Source: Candidatus Gastranaerophilales bacterium
GTDB taxonomy: Bacteria; Cyanobacteriota; Vampirovibrionia; Gastranaerophilales; Gastranaerophilaceae
Assembly: GCA_947624325.1 (NCBI GenBank)
Contig: CANQJT010000007.1
Span: 1 to 64,000 of the forward strand
DNA length: 64,000 bases
Direction of reading: 5' to 3'
Shown here: positions 27,199 to 35,961 of the stretch, piece by piece
Layout of the letters: every line of letters starts with the position of its first letter
How positions within the stretch are numbered: position 1 is the first letter of the stretch
Position numbers and translations under genes: made by a program
The notes under the pieces: generated by a model
Database searches by the model: none
What the model saw: the letters and a program-made list of their open reading frames with translations, nothing else
What the model was told of the DNA's origin: nothing

Positions 27199-27746
27199 GG
27201 CTTTGACACAAATTTATTATCTTTAATATAAAACCGCCGAGGTAATTCTGCTGCTTTTTTAATACCTATTCTTACTGTTTGAATAATTTGTAAATCATCA
27301 ATCTTATTACCATATTCAATCCATAAAGGGGAAGTCTTTTTACAAACATTAATTCCATTTAACTCTTTTGTTATATTTAATGCTTTACAAAGTTTGGCAG
27401 GGCCGTTTGTAATAAATTCACTGTTATCTATAGGCTCTAAAGCTCTTATCAATACAGCACAGCCCTTTTCGGCTTTTTCGGTTACTATATTTAAACAATA
27501 ATGCATTCCGTATGTAAAATAAACATAAGAGATACCGCCTTTTTCAAACATAGGTGCATTTCTTTGCGTTTTACCTATATATGCATGACAAGAAGGTTCA
27601 TCTTGTGTATATGCTTCCGTTTCAACAATTATTCCCTTGAAAATTCTTCCGTCTTCAAATCTTCTGTTTAAAACCATTCCGAGAAGATTTCTTGCAATTA
27701 CAACAGTATCAGATAAATAAAAACTTTTTTCTATAACTTTTCCCAT
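27195..27746 (-). CDS. mpg: 3-methyladenine DNA glycosylase (AAG/MPG family)
   Basis: The ATG at 27746 gives 183 residues matching the AAG family: ARNLLGMVLNRRF, IIVETEAYTQDEPSCHAY (catalytic Glu), GGISYVYFTYGMHYCLNIVTE and NGPAKLCKALNI. It removes alkylated purines in base excision repair. A longer TTG start 15 nt upstream overlaps a TATAAT box. That box ends 6 nt before the ATG, suggesting a leaderless mRNA. Confidence 0.9.
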   Translation of the reverse strand: MGKVIEKSFYLSDTVVIARNLLGMVLNRRFEDGRIFKGIIVETEAYTQDEPSCHAYIGKTQRNAPMFEKGGISYVYFTYGMHYCLNIVTEKAEKGCAVLIRALEPIDNSEFITNGPAKLCKALNITKELNGINVCKKTSPLWIEYGNKIDDLQIIQTVRIGIKKAAELPRRFYIKDNKFVSKP

Positions 27747-27761
27747 TCTAAAATTATACAA

Positions 27762-27783
27762 TAAAAAACCCTCGTTTGAGGGT
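27762..27783 (-). terminator. Intrinsic terminator of the Gly/Ser-rich protein gene
   Basis: On the minus strand ACCCTC-AAAC-GAGGGT is followed by TTTTTAT. It lies 32 nt after the stop of the gene at 27815 and just before the glycosylase promoter. Confidence 0.85.
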
Positions 27784-27814
27784 ATTAAAAGTCTAAAGTA
27801 TAAGGAGAAAAATA

Positions 27815-28624
27815 TTATGCTAAGTTTTGAATTTTATCTTTCATACCGTCAATATCTTCTTTTAACATTTTCTTGACAACATCATTTTGAGCATCAAGCA
27901 TTTTAACAACGGTTTCAATATTTTTAACTTTGTTTTGTAAAATAACATCTGCATTATTTAAGATACTGCTTGTAACTTTTTGATATGCAGCTAATGGCGC
28001 ACTGCCGACACCCTGCAATAAGTTACCGATTAAGGTTGTACCTAAACCTAATGACCCAAGGTAAGGGGACATTGCTTGTAAGATACCGCCAAAACCTGAT
28101 ACAACACCGGCTGCAGGAAGTAGGAAACTGTCGCCAAATCCAAATCCTGACGCAATACCTGCCGTATAGCCAAGTGCATCTAATGCGGTAGAACCTGCTA
28201 TTTCACTAACAGAAGTTAATGAAGAAGCACCGCCTGTCAAATATCCTGTTTCTGTAGAAGTACCAAAACCTTGAACAACAGGGCTTGCACCACCGGTAAA
28301 TCCTTGATATTGTGACAATGAACCTATACCAAATGCAGAATTTCTTGCACTTGTAGCATTAGAAGGTGCCCAATAAGAAGTACCGGGAATATTAAGTGCT
28401 GTTCCACCGCCCATTGTTGACATATATGAACCCGGTGAAATCATACTTGCAAGTTTCCATAAGAAACTGCCTGCCGTACCAAAACCGGCACCATCGGTTG
28501 CACTTCCGCTTACCGTTATATCTCTTAATAAGTCATAAGTCTCAAATAACTGGGCGGTTGCATCACTGCTTAAACCTCCATATTTATTTGATATTACCAA
28601 ATAACTGTCATTTTTGTAACTCAT
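27815..28624 (-). CDS. Gly/Ser/Ala-rich hydrophobic protein, possible secreted or pore-like
   Basis: This 269-residue protein has no classical signal peptide. Residues about 40-215 are rich in Gly, Ser and Ala with glycine-zipper-like stretches (TAGIASGFGFGDSFLLPAAGVVSGFGG, split by small residues). The last 50 residues form an amphipathic helix (VKNIETVVKMLDAQNDVVKKML). It follows the coiled-coil protein gene at 28675 by about 50 nt on the same strand. Membrane-inserting or filament-associated proteins look like this, but I recognise no family. Confidence 0.5.
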   Translation of the reverse strand: MSYKNDSYLVISNKYGGLSSDATAQLFETYDLLRDITVSGSATDGAGFGTAGSFLWKLASMISPGSYMSTMGGGTALNIPGTSYWAPSNATSARNSAFGIGSLSQYQGFTGGASPVVQGFGTSTETGYLTGGASSLTSVSEIAGSTALDALGYTAGIASGFGFGDSFLLPAAGVVSGFGGILQAMSPYLGSLGLGTTLIGNLLQGVGSAPLAAYQKVTSSILNNADVILQNKVKNIETVVKMLDAQNDVVKKMLKEDIDGMKDKIQNLA

Positions 28625-28674
28625 CTTTTACTTTCCTTACCGTGTTTATTTGTGTTTACAATATTATTTTTTTA

Positions 28675-29667
28675 TTATGCAAATGTCTTAAATGTATTTT
28701 CTATGTTCTTTTCAATAACTTTCTTAACAGCTTCTAACTCTGTTGAAAGCTCTTGTTCTTCCGTATCAATTTGGTCTAATCTTAACTCAAGAACTTTATC
28801 CTGCTGTTGTAAATCTTCAGTTTCAGCATTTAATTTTGCATAATCTCTGTTATATTCATCAACTTGCAATGTATAGTTTCTCATTGCTTCTTCCATTTTT
28901 TCTTCGTTTAATGCTTTTGAAACATCTACATCTGTAGTTTGACTTATTGGTTCTTTCGGATCGTTAACATATATGTTATTAAATGCAGAAATATTACCGT
29001 AACTGTCTAATTCTACATTTGATGCATATAAAATCATATCTTCTTCTATTGTTTGATCTGATAAATAATCAAATATATATAAAGTAGGTTTTGTCTCTGC
29101 ATCAACATAATTTTCTACAAAATCTGCAGTTAAATATTGAGGAGGATTAGAATTACTTATTGAATAAAATTGTGTATTTTCTTCAACCAAATTACCGCAA
29201 TCTTTCATAATTCCTTTTGCAAGTTCTTTACTTTCGTTTTCGTCTAATTTGGTAAGAGTAACAGCCGTTCCGCCTTGCGGTACAAATTTGTATTGCCCGT
29301 CTTCAGTTTTCTCTATATAGTTTAAAATATTATTTTTTAATTGAGCTTCATATTTGGTACCTTGATATGAACGGGTTACACCTAATCTGTATGTTCCGTC
29401 GCTTTGTTTAACATAGCTGTTAACTTTATAACTTCCTGCATAATCATTGCTTGTCGCTAAATCTATATTAAAAGTATAGTTAGTTTCATAAAACTCACTT
29501 TGTACAGGTTGAATTGGCTTATCCAATTGCATAAGTTTATTATAAAGGTCGCTTACCTCTTGTGCTAATACGGTACGTTGTTGGTTTACCTGCTGACCTT
29601 CATATTCTATGTTTGATTTTCTTGCTGTTATACCTAAAAACCTTGCCTGTGATGCTGCTAAGCCCAT
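28675..29667 (-). CDS. Coiled-coil protein with MGLAASQARFLG N-terminus
   Basis: This 330-residue protein begins MGLAASQARFLGITARKSN and continues into QQVNQQRTVLAQEVSDLYNKL, an N-terminal helix pattern reminiscent of flagellar-type axial proteins. The centre is beta-rich. The C-terminal 70 residues are a long coiled coil ending in NIENTFKTFA. From memory, similar starts recur in uncultured gut Cyanobacteria-related genomes; this cannot be checked here. There is no signal peptide. A secreted filament or appendage component is a guess based on the helix-beta-helix layout. Confidence 0.55.
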   Translation of the reverse strand: MGLAASQARFLGITARKSNIEYEGQQVNQQRTVLAQEVSDLYNKLMQLDKPIQPVQSEFYETNYTFNIDLATSNDYAGSYKVNSYVKQSDGTYRLGVTRSYQGTKYEAQLKNNILNYIEKTEDGQYKFVPQGGTAVTLTKLDENESKELAKGIMKDCGNLVEENTQFYSISNSNPPQYLTADFVENYVDAETKPTLYIFDYLSDQTIEEDMILYASNVELDSYGNISAFNNIYVNDPKEPISQTTDVDVSKALNEEKMEEAMRNYTLQVDEYNRDYAKLNAETEDLQQQDKVLELRLDQIDTEEQELSTELEAVKKVIEKNIENTFKTFA

Positions 29668-29819
29668 TTTTCGTTCTCCACTATTGTTACTCTGAAGAAT
29701 ATATCGGCACTGTTTATCAAAAACTTTAGATAGTAAGTATTAATTGTAACTTTTTGTAAAGTTTATAATAAATTTATTTCTTACCTTGATTATTTTTTAA
29801 TGATTAATTTTTAAAAGTC

Positions 29820-29855
29820 AAAAAAAAGAACTGATTTAAAATCAGTTCTTTTTTG
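29820..29855. terminator. Intrinsic terminator after the FKG gene pair
   Basis: The stem AAGAACTGATT/AATCAGTTCTT is flanked by A and T runs on both sides. It ends the minus-strand operon 31718-29869, about 15 nt after the last stop. Confidence 0.88.
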
Positions 29856-29868
29856 TAATTATCATTTG

Positions 29869-30765
29869 TTATTTAGCTTGCTTTTTATCCGTTGTATTTT
29901 TAAATAATTTAGAACTTAATTTATTAGCAATAGGAGTAATAACAACGGGGCCCATAAATCTGTATATCAAACCTAAAATAACAAGTACTTTTAATTTGTT
30001 AATTCCCGGAATGATTCTATCAGCTTCCTTTCTTGCGAATAATTGTTTATAAACATCATCGGTTAAATCAGCAACAGCTTTTTTTGCATCATCAGCATTT
30101 TTAATATTATTTTTTATTGCGGTTTTAACTTTTGTCTGTATTTCACCCAAAGACTCTTTAGTTATCTGGAATGCTTTTAATTTACCTTCTTCACCAACTA
30201 ACTGCTTTAGATGAGTATTTACTAAATTTCCTGCTTCTTCAATTCCTTGTTGAATTTTAGCGGGATCATTAATTGCAGTTATTTCGGAAGCTTTATTAAG
30301 TAATTCCTTTTGAAGAGCTTCTTTTGCGTTTAAACCAAGCTGAGTATAAAAATCTTTATGTTTTATAAAATATTTTTCAGCATATTTATTTACGATATTA
30401 GTAACTTTTCCGTCAAGTAAATATGCGCCTGCAGAAGAAACACCTAAAGTCAAAGTATCGTTTATTATCATTTGAGGTTTCTGCTCTTTTTTAATTTTCT
30501 TATTTTTTAAAGTATTAAGCATATAAAAACCTGATAAGAAACAACTTTCAGCGAACATTAAATGTTTAAATGAATTATCCGAAGTGCTAAAGCGGTTTAT
30601 AAAATTTTTAAACGTAAGAGTTTTCGCAACTCTATTGTAGAAACCTGATAAATGATTTACAACAGGCTCAGGGATAAAACCGTTAAATGAAGGATTATTT
30701 TGTTTACCTTTTTGCATTGAGGGATAATTGTTATAATATCTGTTTGTAATATTATTTACTCTCAT
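29869..30765 (-). CDS. FKG-motif membrane protein (paralogue of upstream gene)
   Basis: This 298-residue protein starts MRVNNITNRYYNNY and reaches PSFNGF at residues about 25-30. It then has a hydrophobic region with an SGFYMLNTLKNKK segment, a GVSSAGAYLLDG stretch and a C-terminal membrane helix (LKVLVILGLIYRFMGPVVITPIA) before a Lys-rich tail. The order of motif, helix, Lys-rich turn and Gly-rich helix matches the genes at 30768 and 59033. It lies 2 nt downstream of the 30768 gene, so the pair is an operon. The family is unrecognised. Confidence 0.6.
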   Translation of the reverse strand: MRVNNITNRYYNNYPSMQKGKQNNPSFNGFIPEPVVNHLSGFYNRVAKTLTFKNFINRFSTSDNSFKHLMFAESCFLSGFYMLNTLKNKKIKKEQKPQMIINDTLTLGVSSAGAYLLDGKVTNIVNKYAEKYFIKHKDFYTQLGLNAKEALQKELLNKASEITAINDPAKIQQGIEEAGNLVNTHLKQLVGEEGKLKAFQITKESLGEIQTKVKTAIKNNIKNADDAKKAVADLTDDVYKQLFARKEADRIIPGINKLKVLVILGLIYRFMGPVVITPIANKLSSKLFKNTTDKKQAK

Positions 30766-30767
30766 AA

Positions 30768-31718
30768 TTAATTACCCTCCGTAAAAACTTTAAATACATC
30801 ACTTTTTCCGCAGTTTCCTTTAAAAACATTGTCTGATAAAACTTTATAAGGATTTTCTTCTATTTTAGGTTTGGACTGAGCTTTCTTTTTATTTAACCCT
30901 AAAATTCCAAGTATAACAGGAACTAAAGCAACCGTTATATTAGCCCTTATCGGCATGAATATCGGCTGGAATAACTTATCAATAACGTTTTTAGCCGTTT
31001 TTTCATAATTATTAAGAACCTTTTGTGCTTTAAGAGCATCCATAATTTGTTCAAAGTTATCAGGAGCAAGTTTTGCAACTGATTCTTTAAATTTGGTTTC
31101 GACTCCTTTTCCTGCATCTTTAATAATATTTAAATTAATTTTATTATCTTCAATTAATTTAGAAACCAATCTTGTAAATTCAGTTTCTCTGCCTTCTTGC
31201 ACCAGTTTTTCCATTGTGTTCTTTAAAGCATTAATACCTTTTTGTACGGTTTCCGTTGATTTTTGTTCAATATCTTCAGGAATCTTAAATGAACCTGTTT
31301 TTAATGATTTACCTGCTGCTGCAGCTATCACGGTACCGATTACAGCTGTTAATACTAAACCGACAACACCTGAAGAAATTGATTTTGCTGCCTGATATGA
31401 GCATTTTTCTTTATCTTCTTCAGTTTTTGCGGTTGCCATAATTGCTAAAGGTCTTAATCCGCAAGTTATAAACAAAGCGAATACCGCTTCTGCAACTAAG
31501 GGGTTAGCGGAAGCGAAATTTGCCGCCGTATGAAGGAAAGGAACTTTCCCTCCTTTAAAACTCGCACGACCATCAGAATTATTCCTGATGGTCGTGTTTA
31601 TTTTGTCATAATTATTGTTTTTATCTACAGAAGTACAAACAGAGTTTCGATACTTAGACTGCTCCGACGCCCTTCCTTTTAGATACCCTGTATTCATTGT
31701 AATAGAATTAATTTTCAT
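30768..31718 (-). CDS. FKG-motif membrane protein with hairpin-coded insert
   Basis: This 316-residue protein starts MKINSITMNTGYLKG after an AAAGAG ribosome site. ASFKGG lies near residue 53-58. Two hydrophobic regions follow (VAEAVFALFITCGLRPLAIMATA and SSGVVGLVLTAVIGTVIAAAAG), then a long helical domain and a terminal hydrophobic segment. The codons just before the motif contain a 12-bp perfect hairpin (31565-31596) that looks inserted. Function is unknown; membrane location is inferred. Confidence 0.6.
   Translation of the reverse strand: MKINSITMNTGYLKGRASEQSKYRNSVCTSVDKNNNYDKINTTIRNNSDGRASFKGGKVPFLHTAANFASANPLVAEAVFALFITCGLRPLAIMATAKTEEDKEKCSYQAAKSISSGVVGLVLTAVIGTVIAAAAGKSLKTGSFKIPEDIEQKSTETVQKGINALKNTMEKLVQEGRETEFTRLVSKLIEDNKINLNIIKDAGKGVETKFKESVAKLAPDNFEQIMDALKAQKVLNNYEKTAKNVIDKLFQPIFMPIRANITVALVPVILGILGLNKKKAQSKPKIEENPYKVLSDNVFKGNCGKSDVFKVFTEGN
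31565..31596. repeat. 12-bp hairpin inside a coding region
   Basis: CACGACCATCAG and CTGATGGTCGTG are perfect inverted repeats around an 8-nt loop. They code in frame for part of the linker before the ASFKGG motif. Coding hairpins of this kind resemble palindromic elements inserted into flexible protein regions. Confidence 0.8.
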
Positions 31719-31905
31719 AATCTCTTTCCATACACTCTACATTCGTTCTAAGTTTCAAAAAAAAATTTTTTGCTACCTTTATGAAAAAATTATATCAAAA
31801 AAATAATTTCATTTTTTTTTATTCACAAAATAAATTAAAAAAATCGTATTTTATACACTTTTTAACTGTTTAGTTGTAATTTAAAAAAACTTAATATTAT
31901 TTTTT

Positions 31906-33198
31906 TTAAATACATATATAATTAATGTTTAAATCCGCTAAATGTTTGCGATTGAAGAGATTTCTTCCGTCAAAAATTACACAATCTTTTACGTTTAATT
32001 TTATTTTTTCGAAATTAGCTTTTCTGAATTCGTTCCACTCGGTTAAAATTATTAAAGCATCTGAGTTTTCAATTACCTTGTAAGCTGAATCAGCATATTC
32101 TATAGAATTTCCAAATATTTCAAATGCTGTTTCCCTTGCCTGTGGGTCGTATGCTTGAACTTTAGCTCCATGCTTTAAGAGCATGTTTACTACATATATA
32201 GAAGGAGCTTCACGCATGTCGTTTGTTTTCGGTTTAAAAGCCAAGCCCCATAGCGCAAATGTTTTACCTTTAATATCATTATTGTAAAATTTTAAAACTT
32301 TATCAAAAAATAATTTTTTCTGATTATTATTTGTTTCTTTTACCGCTTCTAATATTTGACTTGAGCATCCGTTTTCTTTGGCAACGGTTATTAATGCACT
32401 GACATCTTTAGGAAAACAGCTTCCGCCAAATCCGATACCGGGGAATAAAAATTTATTTCCTATTCTTGAATCGGATGAAATTCCAGTTCTTACATTTTCG
32501 ATGTCCGCCCCTACTTTTTCACAAATATTTGCAATTTCATTTATAAAAGATATTCTTGATGCCAAAATAGCATTTGCAGCATATTTTGTCATTTCTGCCG
32601 ATTTTACATCCATAAATATCATTCGATTACCTGTTCTAAAATAAGGCAGATAAATTTCTTTCATAATTTCAGATGCTTTATCTGAATTAGAGCCAATGAT
32701 AACTCTGTCAGGATATAAAAAGTCATTTACCGCAGCTCCTTGTTTCAAAAATTCAGGATTTGAAACAACATCAAACGGTACATCCGTTATTTCTTTAATT
32801 AATTTAGTAAGTTTTTCGGCAGTACCGACAGGAACTGTTGATTTATTTACTATAACTTTATATTCATTTAAATTTTTTGCTATTTCTCTTGCAACATTTA
32901 ATACATAGTCTAAATTACAAGAACCGTCTTCTCTTTGAGGGGTAGATACTGCTATAAAACAAGCCTTTGAATGTTTTATTGCATAAGCTGTATCTGTTGT
33001 AAATGTTAAACGATTTTCTTTTGAATTATTTTTTATGAGTTCTTCCAGTCCGGGTTCATAAATCGGAATAATACCTTCTTTTAACTTTGATATTTTTTCA
33101 GGGTTATTATCTGCGCAAATTACCTCATTACCCATATCAGCAAAGCAAGTGCCTGCAACTAAACCTACATACCCCGTTCCTATAACGCAAATTTTCAT
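31906..33198 (-). CDS. ugd: UDP-glucose 6-dehydrogenase
   Basis: The ATG at 33198 follows GGAGGGAG and gives 430 residues. The NAD domain opens MKICVIGTGYVGLVAGTCFADMG. The catalytic Cys is in GGSCFPKDVSAL, and ALWGLAFKPKTNDMREAPS starts the C-terminal domain. It oxidises UDP-glucose to UDP-glucuronate for surface polysaccharide. The longer frame from 33225 has no ribosome site. Confidence 0.95.
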   Translation of the reverse strand: MKICVIGTGYVGLVAGTCFADMGNEVICADNNPEKISKLKEGIIPIYEPGLEELIKNNSKENRLTFTTDTAYAIKHSKACFIAVSTPQREDGSCNLDYVLNVAREIAKNLNEYKVIVNKSTVPVGTAEKLTKLIKEITDVPFDVVSNPEFLKQGAAVNDFLYPDRVIIGSNSDKASEIMKEIYLPYFRTGNRMIFMDVKSAEMTKYAANAILASRISFINEIANICEKVGADIENVRTGISSDSRIGNKFLFPGIGFGGSCFPKDVSALITVAKENGCSSQILEAVKETNNNQKKLFFDKVLKFYNNDIKGKTFALWGLAFKPKTNDMREAPSIYVVNMLLKHGAKVQAYDPQARETAFEIFGNSIEYADSAYKVIENSDALIILTEWNEFRKANFEKIKLNVKDCVIFDGRNLFNRKHLADLNINYICI

Positions 33199-33270
33199 AA
33201 CTCCCTCCAAATCATATACTAGCATAAATATTAAGGAATGTAAAAAAGTATACTAAAAAAATAATTCAGC

Positions 33271-34935
33271 ATGCCTAAAAAGGTATATCTTAATGATATG
33301 AAAATCAGCTCTGATTTAAATAAAGTTAGTTTTAAGTCTGCTATAGTTAACATTAATGCAGTCTCTGATACACATGGTGAGCTTGCTATGGCTAATAATG
33401 CATTGGAAACAATGCGGAATTTAAATAACGATATTTTTGTTAAAGAAGGGAAAGGAAAAAAGAATATATTTGCAATCTGCGGTGATTGGTTCATGTCCGG
33501 GCCAAAGAAAGGATTTTCTTCCAATCCTGAAAAGCCTTTAGCATTCTTTCAACTTGATATTTTAAATGAATTTATAAATCAAATTAATTCAATCCAAAAT
33601 AACTCGGTGCTTTTCGTCGCAGGCAATCACGAATTTGACGGCGGAACTGCTTTATTTGATAAGGTTTGTTCAAAATTAAATGCTGAAATTATTATGACTA
33701 ATCTTAAAAAATATAAATCACCGGCTTTAATTGAAAGTGCAGATAAAATCTTAAAACAAAAAATTATTGAAATTGAAGATGATAAAAATCCTGATTTAAA
33801 ACATAAGGTTTTGTTCCTCGGAATAAGCCCCGTTAATATGTCTGCTTATAAAAAGGATTTACAAGGTATTGAATTTTTAAATAATTCACTATTATACCAA
33901 GCAAATATTACAAAAAATGATTACCTTAAAACCCTTGAAAGTTGTAAAAGACAAATAGAAAGATTTAAAAGAAAAAATCCCAACGGAATTGTAGTTTTAT
34001 TAAATCATACAGGAGTGGGTTTTGCTGATAATCTTGCTCGGGAATCAAATGTTGATTTGGTTTTAAACGGACACGAACATAAAAATAATATCCGAAACGT
34101 AAATGATACTTTAATTGTAGAAATGTCGCAAAACTTTGAAAAGATGGTTAATGCAAAATTAAAAATTGATGATAGGGGAAAACTCTCTAATATTGAATTA
34201 AAAACATATTATCCTGCTAAAGACAAAACAGACGGCCCTATTACTGAATTGTATAATAAACTTTTGGGTGAAGACTTAATGCCTAAATATAGTATTACAA
34301 CTAGAAATCCTAATTTAACTCAGCTTGACATTAAATTTATAAGAAATAAAAATAATTATCTTTCAGATTTTGTAACTGATTCAGTCTTGGAAGAAATAAA
34401 GAAAATCCAACCTGATGTTGACTTTTTTGCTCTTAATTCCTCATCAATAAGACATTCTTTAAAAATATCTAAAAAACCTGAAATAAGTAACTTTGATATT
34501 ATAAATGTACTGTCGGGAATTAATGACGATGAAGGAAATATTGTTATTTCCGAAGTAACGGGGAAACAAATTCTTGAAATGGTTCTGGATAATGTATTAA
34601 ACAATAATATTGCTCCTCAAAAAAACTCATTGATACAGTATTCAGGACTGAAAATTAACAAAACAAACCTTCTTAAAGCATTTGTTCAAAGAGCGCCCAA
34701 AGAAGAATTAATTAATAATATATTTGATGCCTCAACTAACGAACCAATAATATTGAATAAAAAATATAAAATCGCAAACGTTATAAAGTATTTTAATAAA
34801 ACAAAAAATCAAAGAATAAAAGCAATGAAAGATAATGCAGACTCAATTAATGTAACGGTACAGGAACTATTTAAGAAACATTTTGAAAACTCAGACGGGA
34901 ATTTAACGGCAGACTTAGATGTAAGAATAAAATAA
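33271..34935 (+). CDS. UshA-like 5'-nucleotidase/metallophosphoesterase without signal peptide
   Basis: This protein of up to 554 residues has the calcineurin-like motifs AVSDTHGE, FAICGDWFMSGPKKG, VLFVAGNHEFDGG, NGIVVLLNHTGVG and LVLNGHEHKN. It ends in a 5'-nucleotidase C-terminal domain (LSDFVTDSVLEE, ALNSSSIRHSL, EVTGKQILEMVLDN). Relatives are exported and bear signal peptides; this one starts MPKKVYLNDMKISSDLNKVSFKS instead. The internal ATG at 33298 (MKISSDLNKVSFKS) resembles the starts of the FKG proteins and may be the true start, although its spacing to AAAAAGG is long. Confidence 0.8.
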   Translation: MPKKVYLNDMKISSDLNKVSFKSAIVNINAVSDTHGELAMANNALETMRNLNNDIFVKEGKGKKNIFAICGDWFMSGPKKGFSSNPEKPLAFFQLDILNEFINQINSIQNNSVLFVAGNHEFDGGTALFDKVCSKLNAEIIMTNLKKYKSPALIESADKILKQKIIEIEDDKNPDLKHKVLFLGISPVNMSAYKKDLQGIEFLNNSLLYQANITKNDYLKTLESCKRQIERFKRKNPNGIVVLLNHTGVGFADNLARESNVDLVLNGHEHKNNIRNVNDTLIVEMSQNFEKMVNAKLKIDDRGKLSNIELKTYYPAKDKTDGPITELYNKLLGEDLMPKYSITTRNPNLTQLDIKFIRNKNNYLSDFVTDSVLEEIKKIQPDVDFFALNSSSIRHSLKISKKPEISNFDIINVLSGINDDEGNIVISEVTGKQILEMVLDNVLNNNIAPQKNSLIQYSGLKINKTNLLKAFVQRAPKEELINNIFDASTNEPIILNKKYKIANVIKYFNKTKNQRIKAMKDNADSINVTVQELFKKHFENSDGNLTADLDVRIK

Positions 34936-34984
34936 TTAAAACTTTGTTATAAATTATAAGATTTATTGAAAAAAAAATTTGAGA

Positions 34985-35368
34985 ATGTTAAAATTATAGT
35001 ATCGGGACGTGGCGCAGACAAATTTTGCGTAGGCTGAAGCGAAGCGAAATGCCGAAGTAACACCGAAATAGCGAACGACTTTTGCGAAGCAAATAGTGAG
35101 CGACTTGAAGTTGTGAAGCAATAATTTGTAACTGTTGCAAAAATCGGGACGTGGCGCAGCCTGACTCTGCCGACGAGAAAGATACGGTGTATCTTTTGAG
35201 GATAGGTAGCACGTAGTGCGCTTCAGGCTCGATAATATGAAAATTAAATACAAAATCGGGACGTGGCGCAGCCTGACTCTGCCGACGAGAAAGATACGGT
35301 GTATCTTTTGAGGAGAGGTAGCACGTAGTGCGCTTCAGGCTCGATAATATGAAAATTAAATACAAAAT
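34985..35368 (+). repeat. Array of three truncated tRNA-Pro 5' fragments with inserts
   Basis: The 15-nt tRNA start CGGGACGTGGCGCAG at 35003-35017 begins a 142-bp unit. A 19-nt start recurs at 35145-35163 and 35257-35275, each heading a 112-bp unit that is nearly identical to the next, and the intact tRNA follows at exactly the same period. The 142-bp insert carries GCGAAGC mini-hairpins. The 112-bp inserts carry an AAAGATAC/GTATCTTT stem and end in an inverted copy of part of the tRNA. Reading frames through this stretch are by-products of the repeats. Confidence 0.9.
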
Positions 35369-35424
<56 letters not shown>

Positions 35425-35442
<18 letters not shown>

Positions 35443-35722
35443 TTTTTTTGTTGTTAAAACTCTTTCGCGTTTCGTGATTTTCTACGGCTTGTGCCTTGAA
35501 AATCTACTCACCCGACCCGTCAAACTACGGCTCATTCTTTCGCCTTGTTTGTCGTGCAAATCTTGTCGTTCCGATTTTTTTATTGTTAAAACTCTTTCGC
35601 GTTTCGTGATTTTCTACGGCTTGTGCCTTGAAAATCTACTCACCCGACCCGTCAAACTACGGCTCATTCTTTCGCCTTGTTTGTCGTGCAAATCTTGTCG
35701 TTCCGATTTTTTTGTTGTTTAA
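35425..35722 (+). repeat. Array of two truncated tRNA-Pro 3' fragments with inserts
   Basis: The last 18 nt of the tRNA (CAAATCTTGTCGTTCCGA, 35425-35442) recur exactly at 35557-35574 and 35689-35706, giving a perfect 132-bp period. The intervening 114 bp are almost identical in both units. Duplication of a tRNA 3' end beside inserted DNA is what tyrosine-integrase insertion into a tRNA gene leaves. Here the inserts are too short to carry a gene. From 35723 to 35805 nothing else is seen. Confidence 0.9.
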
Positions 35723-35805
35723 ATTGCTAGCAAGTTCTCACGTTTCGCACAACTCTAAACAAAATTGTCGAAAAAGTTGTTGATTTTAAACCAACCTACA
35801 AGCTA

Positions 35806-35961
35806 TAAATAATTCAATTTTTTCGCAATTAAAGGAGTTAATAAATTCCAAGCTTCTTCATTCGGATGCCCGTCATAGGGGATTGCATATTTTTTACTTA
35901 AAATTTTGTTATTAGTAATTTCCGGAGCAGAAATTACATTAAACCCGTTTTCTTTAAGCAT
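35806..35961 (-). pseudogene. C-terminal remnant of an SGNH-type hydrolase
   Basis: About 51 codons from an ATG overlapping the galE stop read ISAPEITNNKILSKKYAIPYDGHPNEEAWNLL in part. The DGHPNEEAWNLL segment matches the Asp-x-His-x-x block that ends SGNH/GDSL hydrolases. Nothing upstream in this frame supplies the Ser and Asn blocks, because galE occupies that DNA. It is most likely a 3' fragment left by a deletion next to the tRNA repeat array. Confidence 0.55.

Noticed and set aside
34963-35365. Two overlapping minus-strand frames of about 100-120 codons
   Set aside because: They encode the tRNA 5' fragment repeats read backwards and repeat the same peptide; not genes.
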